Assembly: GCA_041477005.1 (NCBI GenBank)
Contig: JBGOUJ010000561.1
Coordinates: 1 to 5,221, forward strand
Source: JBGOUJ01 sp041477005
GTDB lineage: Bacteria; Acidobacteriota; Terriglobia; Bryobacterales; JACQDG01
Length of the DNA: 5,221 nt
Reading direction: 5' to 3'
The notes under the pieces were generated by a model. That model was not told the origin of the DNA, ran no database searches, and worked only from the letters and a program-made list of their open reading frames with translations. Made by a program: the position numbers and the translations under genes. Below, in pieces: positions 1 to 4,173 of the stretch (the first letter of the stretch is position 1; the number at the start of each line of letters is the position of its first letter).

Positions 1-1521
1 CGCACGCTGCTGGAAACGCGCCGCATCCAGCAGATCAACTCCATGAACGCCATCATAATCCGCGACACGCCGGATAAAGTAGCGCTGGCGGAAAAGATCA
101 TCCGCGACGTGGACAAGGCCAAGCCCGAGGTGGTGGTGGACGTGGCGGTGCTGGAGGTGCGGCGTGACAAGGCGCGGCAACTGGGCCTGTCTCCGGGACC
201 CGGGGGCATTTCCGTCCCGCTGACCTTTACGCCGGGGGGGTCCGAGACGAACAAGCTAATACCCCTCAATCACGCGGACGATATCGGGTCGGGAGATTTC
301 TCCCTGACCCTGCCGGGCGCCACGCTCAACGCCATCTTGACGGACGCACACACCAAGATTCTGCAGCGCCCGGAAGTGCGCGCCACCGACGGGCTGAAGG
401 CTACGTTGCGGATCGGCGATCGTGTCCCCGTCGCCACCGGTGCTTACCAGCCCGGAGTTGCTGGCCAGACGGTGAGTGCGCTGGTCAATACACAGTTCCA
501 GTACATCGATGTGGGCGTGAATCTGGACATCACCCCCAAGATTCACGCGAACCGCGAGATCACGATGAAGCTGCGGGTGGAAATTTCCGCGGTAACCCAG
601 ACGGCGGAGCCGGTGCCGGGTGTGAAACAGCCGGTGATCGGGCAGCGCATTGTCGAACACGATATCCGCCTGCGCGAGGGCGAAATCAACATCCTGGGAG
701 GCATTCTTCAGACCCAAACGGGCCAGCAGGTCAGCGGCATCCCGGGCCTGTCGCAAATCCCCCTGCTGAAATACCTCTTCTCCAACGTGAGCGACACGGT
801 GTCCGAAGACGAAGTACTGATCGTGCTCATCCCCCATATCGTGCGCATGCCGGACATCACCGCTGTAAACCGGAAGTCCGTGGATGTGGGAACGGAAGGA
901 GACGTGCGGTTGCGGGAGCCGTCGGAAACAGTCGATGGCGGACAGATTGTCCCGTCGCCTGCTGCTCCGCCTGTTGCTCCGCCCGCCGCGCCGGAGGCGG
1001 CTCCAGCGCCCGCCCCAGCGCCGCAGCCTCCTGCCGGACCGGCCGACGCGCCCGGCGTTTCTCCCGCTCCGCCGGGTACGGTATCGTTGCCACCGGAGCC
1101 CTCTCCCTCTGCACACCTCCGGCTTCCGGACACGACGCTCGATGCGGAAAGCGGTCAGGTTTTCGAGGTGCCCGTGCGGATCGAAAACGCTCAGGACATA
1201 TTTTCCGTGCCCTTTGAACTGCTGTACGACCCGGAAGCTCTGAAATTGGTGCGGGTCACCCACGGGGCATTTCTGGCGCCGGACGGCCAGCCGGTTGCGG
1301 TCGTGGAGCGGCCTTTGGAGGACGAAGGAAGAGCGCTGATCTCCTTGACGCGACCGCCGGGCAGCGGCGGCGTTTCCGGAGCCGACACGCTTGCTGTGCT
1401 CACGTTTGAGGCCGCGCGGCCGACGATTACTTCGCTGTCCGTGGTGCCGGACGGAGTGCGCAATCCCGCGGAGCAACTAGTCCCGGTCCAGGCAGCGCAG
1501 GCTACCGTGACGATCCGCTGA
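1..1521 (+). CDS. gspD: Secretin (type II secretion / type IV pilus outer-membrane channel), C-terminal part, with a cohesin-like C-terminal domain; 5' end outside window
   Basis: The reading frame is open from base 1, so the ATG at 43 is internal and the gene is 5'-truncated; 506 residues are visible (numbered from base 1). Residues 1-50 are the end of a secretin N-domain (IIIRDTPDKVALAEKII) leading into VVVDVAVLEV, the usual entry to the secretin core. Residues 100-285 form the membrane beta-domain: GDRVPVATG at 139-147, a QFQYIDVGVNLDITPKI stretch near 165-181, and the terminal signature GGILQ...GIPGLSQIPLLKYLF...EDEVLIVLIPHIV. A Pro/Ala-rich linker (about 318-372) follows, then a beta-rich cohesin-like domain (about 373-506: FEVPVRIENAQDIFSVPFEL, LTFEA, ending ATVTIR). 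Secretins oligomerise into outer-membrane rings through which pseudopilin-driven cargo or pili pass. The two prepilin genes downstream fit this role. GspD versus PilQ cannot be settled without the N-terminal domains; the symbol is a best guess. The cohesin-like call rests on pattern recognition. Confidence 0.92.
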   Translation, partial: RTLLETRRIQQINSMNAIIIRDTPDKVALAEKIIRDVDKAKPEVVVDVAVLEVRRDKARQLGLSPGPGGISVPLTFTPGGSETNKLIPLNHADDIGSGDFSLTLPGATLNAILTDAHTKILQRPEVRATDGLKATLRIGDRVPVATGAYQPGVAGQTVSALVNTQFQYIDVGVNLDITPKIHANREITMKLRVEISAVTQTAEPVPGVKQPVIGQRIVEHDIRLREGEINILGGILQTQTGQQVSGIPGLSQIPLLKYLFSNVSDTVSEDEVLIVLIPHIVRMPDITAVNRKSVDVGTEGDVRLREPSETVDGGQIVPSPAAPPVAPPAAPEAAPAPAPAPQPPAGPADAPGVSPAPPGTVSLPPEPSPSAHLRLPDTTLDAESGQVFEVPVRIENAQDIFSVPFELLYDPEALKLVRVTHGAFLAPDGQPVAVVERPLEDEGRALISLTRPPGSGGVSGADTLAVLTFEAARPTITSLSVVPDGVRNPAEQLVPVQAAQATVTIR

Positions 1522-1583
1522 GCCGCGGCTCCTACACAGGTGTCCGGGGATCTGCAATTCTTAGGCGAGCAAGTGGATCACCG

Positions 1584-2066
1584 ATGAACGGAGGTCAACC
1601 CACCGCGTTCAGAAAGCAAAGCGGGCTGACGCTGGTTGAGCTCATTGTGGCTGCGGCAATTCTGGCCATCCTGGCCTCGGTGGCCGTACCCATGGCACGC
1701 ATCCAGATCCGCCGCGAGCAGGAACGGGAGCTGCGGGAGGCCCTGCGGGAACTGCGAACCGCTATTGACCGGTACAAGGATGCCTCCGACCAGGGACTGA
1801 TCCAGGTGGAGCTCGGCACGGAGGGATACCCGAAGGACCTCGAGACACTCGCTGAGGGAGTTTCTCTGGTCAATTCACCGGATGAGAAGAAGCTCCGCGT
1901 TCTGCGCCGGATTCCGCGCGACCCCATGACCCATTCGGCGGACTGGGGGCTGCGCTCCTACCAGGACGAGCCGGACTCCACGGCCTGGGGTGGCGAAGAT
2001 GTGTTCGACGTGTATACCAAGAGCCCGGCGACAGCGCTGGATGGAAGCCTCTATGCGGACTGGTAA
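1584..2066 (+). CDS. Prepilin-type protein, GspG-like pseudopilin (first of a tandem pair)
   Basis: This 160-residue protein has a class III (type IV pilin) signal: a 14-residue leader with three basic residues ending in Gly14, predicted prepilin-peptidase cleavage before Leu15, and the invariant Glu at mature position 5 (LTLVEL). A hydrophobic helix runs to about residue 38 (IVAAAILAILASVAVPMA), followed by an Arg/Glu-rich amphipathic helix (about 42-65). The C-terminal half carries the GspG-like features IPRDPMT, DWGLRSYQ and DVYTKSPATALDGSLYADW. The mature protein would be inserted in the inner membrane and built into a pseudopilus or pilus working through the upstream secretin. The start at 1584 is the only ATG/GTG/TTG giving a normal leader. 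The upstream Shine-Dalgarno is weak (AGTGGA), while a perfect GGAGGT lies just inside the gene at 1590-1595. The gene lies 62 bp after the secretin and overlaps the next prepilin gene, suggesting one operon. Confidence 0.9.
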   Translation: MNGGQPTAFRKQSGLTLVELIVAAAILAILASVAVPMARIQIRREQERELREALRELRTAIDRYKDASDQGLIQVELGTEGYPKDLETLAEGVSLVNSPDEKKLRVLRRIPRDPMTHSADWGLRSYQDEPDSTAWGGEDVFDVYTKSPATALDGSLYADW

Positions 2067-2517
2067 GGAGACTCTCCCGGCACAGCGCTATTCGATGCGC
2101 AGTCCTGAGCGCACCCCGTCGCGATTCCTCTCTGCGGCTGGATTCACTCTGCTCGAGCTGATGATCGTGATCACGATCTTGTTGACGCTCATCTCCCTCG
2201 CCGCTCCGATCTACCGTACCTCCCTCATCCGCTCCAAAGAGGCCGTGTTGCGCGATGACCTCTTCACGCTTCGCTCCCTGATTGACCAATACACCCTCGA
2301 CAAGCAGGAAGCGCCCCAGTCGCTGCAGGACCTGGCGCAGGCCGGCTACATCCGGGACTTGCCCGTGGACCCCTTTACGAACTCCAACGCCACTTGGGAA
2401 GAGGTGTACGACGATTCCAGCGTCCTGGCTCCGGATCAGCTCCAGGGCGGAATCACGGACGTGCACAGCGGATCGAATCTGACTAGCCTGACCGGCGAAC
2501 CCTATAACACCTGGTGA
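2053..2517 (+). CDS. Prepilin-type protein, GspG-like pseudopilin (second of a tandem pair)
   Basis: A class III prepilin signal is clear: SAAG followed by FTLLELMIVITILLTLISLA, with Phe at mature position 1 and Glu at mature position 5. The C-terminus (LPVDPFT, ITDVHSGS, LTGEPYNTW) matches the upstream prepilin in the pattern DVxxxSxxTxLxGxxYxxW and ends on Trp in the same way, so the two look like tandem paralogues. With the chosen ATG at 2053 the product is 154 residues with a 30-residue leader, and the gene overlaps the previous one by 14 bp, which favours translational coupling. The ATG at 2095 would give a more usual 16-residue leader but has no Shine-Dalgarno at normal distance; AAGGAG at 2065-2070 is 24 bases away. 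An ATG at 1990 is possible but gives an unusually long leader. The start is uncertain, the identity is not. Likely role: pseudopilus or pilus subunit with the upstream secretin. Confidence 0.88.
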   Translation: MRTGKETLPAQRYSMRSPERTPSRFLSAAGFTLLELMIVITILLTLISLAAPIYRTSLIRSKEAVLRDDLFTLRSLIDQYTLDKQEAPQSLQDLAQAGYIRDLPVDPFTNSNATWEEVYDDSSVLAPDQLQGGITDVHSGSNLTSLTGEPYNTW

Positions 2518-2523
2518 ATCGAA

Positions 2524-2545
2524 GACAAGCTCCGCCAAGCTTGTC
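2524..2545. terminator. Hairpin between convergent genes, possible bidirectional terminator
   Basis: GACAAGCT at 2524-2531 and AGCTTGTC at 2538-2545 form a perfect 8-bp stem with a 6-base loop (CCGCCA). It sits in the 57-bp gap between the end of the second prepilin gene (2517, +) and the end of the TPR gene (2575, -), where a shared terminator would be expected. Neither side has a T-tract, so it is not a canonical rho-independent terminator. It may instead protect the 3' end of the mRNA or act with Rho. Confidence 0.4.
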
Positions 2546-2574
2546 CACTGCCGATGGAGAGAGGACGAGTCCTT

Positions 2575-3342
2575 CTAGTGGGCCGCGGCGGATTTCATTG
2601 CAGCCAAGCGCTGGTAAAGGGGCCTGGCTTCCTCGTCTCGCCCCTGGGCGTGATACAGATCCGCAAGGTTTCTGACTCGCGTGGAAGCCTTGAGATTTTT
2701 CGATCCCAGCGTTTTGTCCACAATGGCGAGCGAGCGCTTATACAATGGTTCGGCATCCGCGAAGCGCTCCTGGTCATGGTAGAGACGCGCCAGGTTGTTG
2801 AGGATCGTGGCGACTTCGGCGCCCTGCCGGCTCCCGGATTCCTTCTCGCTGACGGCCAGAGCGCGCTTGTAAAGTTGCTCCGCGGTCTTGTACTTCCGCT
2901 GGGAGTGATATAGCACGGCGAGCCGATTCAGCATTCCGGCTGTCTTGGGGAGGCCGGAAAGACGCTGCAGCGAGCTTGGTTCGGGCAGCAGCACCAGGAA
3001 GGCATCCTTTCGTTCGATCGTCGACAAATCCGTGGCCAGGTTCTGAAGGGGCGAATAGGGGTTCGTGATGGCATCGTCGCCCCGGCTCGGAAGGGCCTCG
3101 TCGCTTAGGATCATCACCTTGGTTCCGGGTGACAAGGACTTGAGCTTCCGTACCAACTGGGGAGCGTCGCCGGTCTCCACCGACGAGTCGGCCAGGACCA
3201 GCTCGTACTTCTCTTGCTTGATCAGGTTTGACGCCTGCGGAAGCGAATCGGTCGTGGAGCACTGATGTCCTGCAAACTCCAGCACCAGCGCCAGGCCATC
3301 GCGTTCCGTCGATTGTTTTCCAACGATCAGGACTCTTGCCAT
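2575..3342 (-). CDS. Degenerate receiver (REC-like) domain fused to three TPRs
   Basis: This 255-residue protein has two parts. Residues 1-105 resemble a response-regulator receiver: MARVLIVG as first strand, YELVLAD with Asp52 at the phosphoacceptor position, then VMILS with Ser80 at the conserved Ser/Thr position. The acidic pair that binds Mg2+ after strand 1 is replaced by Gly8-Lys9, and the Lys-Pro after strand 5 is Asn94-Pro95, so normal phosphorylation looks impaired. Residues 138-164, 181-207 and 223-249 are three TPR units of the kinesin-light-chain type, spaced 43 and 42 residues (LNRLAVLYHSQRKYKTAEQL, LNNLARLYHDQERFADAEPL, VRNLADLYHAQGRDEEARPL). There is no signal peptide, membrane segment or DNA-binding output domain, so it is likely a cytoplasmic protein-protein interaction scaffold; its partner is unknown. 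The start at 3342 is supported by AGGAGG nine bases upstream. It is divergent from the PilZ gene and convergent with the prepilin operon. Confidence 0.85.
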   Translation of the reverse strand: MARVLIVGKQSTERDGLALVLEFAGHQCSTTDSLPQASNLIKQEKYELVLADSSVETGDAPQLVRKLKSLSPGTKVMILSDEALPSRGDDAITNPYSPLQNLATDLSTIERKDAFLVLLPEPSSLQRLSGLPKTAGMLNRLAVLYHSQRKYKTAEQLYKRALAVSEKESGSRQGAEVATILNNLARLYHDQERFADAEPLYKRSLAIVDKTLGSKNLKASTRVRNLADLYHAQGRDEEARPLYQRLAAMKSAAAH

Positions 3343-3351
3343 GACTCACAT

Positions 3352-3357
3352 CCTCCT
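3352..3357 (-). promoter_or_regulatory. Strong Shine-Dalgarno for the receiver-TPR gene
   Basis: The minus strand reads AGGAGG (within GAGGAGGA), with a 9-base spacer to the ATG whose first base is 3342. It is the best ribosome-binding site in the window and fixes that start. Confidence 0.8.
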
Positions 3358-3388
3358 CGGGTTCCCCGCTTCCAAGAATTGTCCTCTC

Positions 3389-3416
3389 AGGATACCTCCA
3401 AATGCCCGCGTCTCAA
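3389..3416 (-). promoter_or_regulatory. Predicted promoter of the receiver-TPR gene
   Basis: On the minus strand, TTGAGA (3416-3411) is followed after 16 bases by TATCCT (3394-3389), a plausible sigma-70-type -35/-10 pair with four matches each. Transcription would begin near 3382 and give a leader of about 40 nt containing the AGGAGG site. The -35 overlaps the end of the 14-bp inverted repeat. The same arrangement occurs in mirror image at 3645-3672, which raises confidence above that of a lone consensus match. Confidence 0.5.
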
Positions 3417-3425
3417 TAGTCCAAA
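3412..3425 (-). repeat. Left arm of a 14-bp perfect inverted repeat
   Basis: The minus strand reads TTTGGACTATTGAG, identical to the plus strand at 3636-3649. The arms are 210 bases apart, and each ends inside a predicted -35 element of one of the two divergent genes. It may be a shared regulator-binding site or conserved promoter sequence. Confidence 0.8.
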
Positions 3426-3438
3426 AGTCCTGGGACCA

Positions 3439-3456
3439 GCCAGAGATTCGTACTGG
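3439..3456 (-). promoter_or_regulatory. Upstream CCAG...CTGG element, left copy (candidate operator)
   Basis: The minus strand reads CCAGTACGAATCTCTGGC, close to CCAGAACGAATCTGGC on the plus strand at 3619-3634 (one substitution and a 2-base indel). It lies 13 bases upstream of the left 14-mer, whereas the right copy lies 1 base upstream of its 14-mer. The 12-base difference is about one helical turn. Partial dyad symmetry (CCAG/CTGG) suggests a dimeric DNA-binding protein, but this is inference. Confidence 0.4.
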
Positions 3457-3496
3457 AAGAGCGTGCCGTTTCGCGCCACGGGAGCGCCGGCTTCTC

Positions 3497-3515
3497 GGCC
3501 GCCCTCTGGCGGGCC
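3497..3515. other. GC-rich hairpin in the divergent intergenic region
   Basis: GGCCGCC pairs with GGCGGgCC around the 4-base loop CTCT, giving a 7-bp stem with one bulged G, inside an almost pure G+C core. It has no T-tract on either side. Both predicted promoters point away from it, so it is not placed to end either transcript. It could be a spacer, an insulator, or simply a result of base composition. Confidence 0.4.
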
Positions 3516-3618
3516 CCGGCGGCGCGCCCGCAATCTACCGAGACGAACCCCGCCTCCAGGTTTTGCCTAAGGTCCTTGCCGTGCGAGTGCGTTGGTTCGG
3601 CTGGCCAGTACCGCAGAC

Positions 3619-3634
3619 CCAGAACGAATCTGGC
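3619..3634 (+). promoter_or_regulatory. Upstream CCAGA-N5-TCTGG element, right copy (candidate operator)
   Basis: CCAGAACGAATCTGGC contains the perfect interrupted dyad CCAGA-N5-TCTGG and lies one base upstream of the right 14-mer. It matches the left copy at 3439-3456 on the other strand. The dyad and its position just upstream of a -35 suggest an activator or repressor site; no binding protein can be named. Confidence 0.45.
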
Positions 3635-3635
3635 C

Positions 3636-3649
3636 TTTGGACTATTGAG
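3636..3649 (+). repeat. Right arm of a 14-bp perfect inverted repeat
   Basis: TTTGGACTATTGAG is the exact reverse complement of 3412-3425. Flanking bases do not extend the match directly, but similar blocks recur at comparable positions on both sides (CCAG...CTGG upstream, GGTATYCTG downstream). This suggests a conserved or duplicated promoter module rather than a lone repeat. Confidence 0.8.
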
Positions 3650-3672
3650 TGCTGGCAAGTTTAGGGTATTCT
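3645..3672 (+). promoter_or_regulatory. Predicted promoter of the PilZ gene
   Basis: TTGAGT (3645-3650), a 16-base spacer and TATTCT (3667-3672) form a sigma-70-type pair with four matches each. The start of transcription would be near 3679, leaving a leader of about 52 nt before the ATG at 3731. Spacing and flanks (GGTATTCTG versus GGTATCCTG) match the opposite promoter at 3389-3416, so the two divergent genes appear to share one promoter type. Confidence 0.5.
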
Positions 3673-3730
3673 GGAACAGACCACTCAATCGGGTGTGTCC
3701 CCGTGGACATTCACGTTCCCCCAACACAAT

Positions 3731-4162
3731 ATGCGTTTCGGAAAAAAACCCAAGCCGTTCAAAGAGTTCCGTCGCCAGGCGACGCGGTTCAGCGTAGAAG
3801 TGCCGGTCCGGTTCTGGCCCGCACGAAGCGCGCGATCCGAGGGCGTGCAGACTCTGACGAAAAATATCAGCAGGACGGGTCTCTATCTCCAGGGGGAGGC
3901 CAACCTGCCGATCGGCTCGCCGATTCTATTCGAATTGGAACTACCCGCTCCGTTTGGCGACGGGACCGGCGGCCTGTTACGCGGCCGCGGGCGCCTGGTC
4001 CGCAGTGAGGTCCGGGGAAATAAGCAGATCGGCCTGGGCGCGACCATCGACCGTTACGAGTTTCTCCCCGCCGCCAACCCGGCGCCCTTGGGGAAGGTCC
4101 CGGAAAGTAGCGCGGGCTCCAAGGCGAAACCCTCCGTACCGACGCGGCGCCGAGCCAAATAG
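3731..4162 (+). CDS. PilZ-domain protein, predicted cyclic di-GMP receptor
   Basis: This single-domain protein of 143 residues carries both halves of the PilZ c-di-GMP-binding signature: RxxxR as RQATR (residues 15-19), entering strand FSVEVPVRFW, and [D/N]xSxxG as NISRTG (residues 45-50), leading to LYLQGE. The rest fits the PilZ beta-barrel (GSPILFELELP, GRGRLVRSE, QIGLGATID). A basic tail (about 115-143, ending TRRRAK) is probably disordered. PilZ proteins bind c-di-GMP and pass the signal to motility, pilus, secretion or polysaccharide machinery; the intact motif argues for real binding. Start: the ATG at 3731 gives a compact PilZ protein. An in-frame GTG at 3695 would add 12 residues. 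Neither has a clear Shine-Dalgarno, and the bases before 3731 are C-rich. The gene is divergent from the receiver-TPR gene, with a similar promoter, and converges on the dehydrogenase with an 11-bp gap. Confidence 0.9.
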   Translation: MRFGKKPKPFKEFRRQATRFSVEVPVRFWPARSARSEGVQTLTKNISRTGLYLQGEANLPIGSPILFELELPAPFGDGTGGLLRGRGRLVRSEVRGNKQIGLGATIDRYEFLPAANPAPLGKVPESSAGSKAKPSVPTRRRAK

Positions 4163-4173
4163 CGGACCCTTTC

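Larger units (their letters stand above)
3343..3730. other. Divergent intergenic region with no convincing gene
   Basis: This 388-bp stretch separates the start of the minus-strand receiver-TPR gene from the start of the plus-strand PilZ gene. Open frames of about 100 codons cross it on both strands, but they have no recognisable domain, are rich in Arg/Pro/Gly as GC-rich non-coding DNA tends to be, and run through the promoter-like elements. The contents I can support are the two mirrored promoter modules near its ends (3389-3456 and 3619-3672) and a GC-rich core (about 3472-3532) with a hairpin. I see no tRNA-like fold. Confidence 0.7.

Noticed and set aside
943..1090. Repetitive GC-rich tract in the secretin gene as a DNA repeat array
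   Set aside because: It is the codon-level result of the Pro/Ala-rich linker (GCN/CCN codons), with no regular repeat unit.
256..1476. Long minus-strand open frame (406 codons) opposite the secretin
   Set aside because: It mirrors the GC-rich codons of a clear secretin gene, is Arg/Gly/His-rich and has no recognisable domain.
1519..1583. Terminator or promoter between the secretin and first prepilin
   Set aside because: There is a 10-bp palindrome AGCCGCGGCT at the stop codon but no loop-stem plus T-tract, and no convincing -35/-10 pair; read-through in one operon is more likely.
1590..1595. GGAGGT as Shine-Dalgarno for a later start of the first prepilin
   Set aside because: No ATG, GTG or TTG follows in frame before the prepilin cleavage site, so it is probably incidental coding sequence.
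2562..2573. Palindrome AGGACGAGTCCT near the end of the receiver-TPR gene
   Set aside because: A 2-base loop is too tight for a stable hairpin; likely chance.
3412..3649. Insertion sequence with terminal inverted repeats
   Set aside because: The 238-bp interior has no transposase, and flanking bases (CGCGT versus TGCTG) show no target duplication. Kept only as a lower-ranked finding about a possible dispersed element.
3341..3727. Open frames on both strands across the divergent intergenic region
   Set aside because: They have no domain, no credible ribosome-binding site and GC-driven composition, and they cross the mirrored promoter elements.
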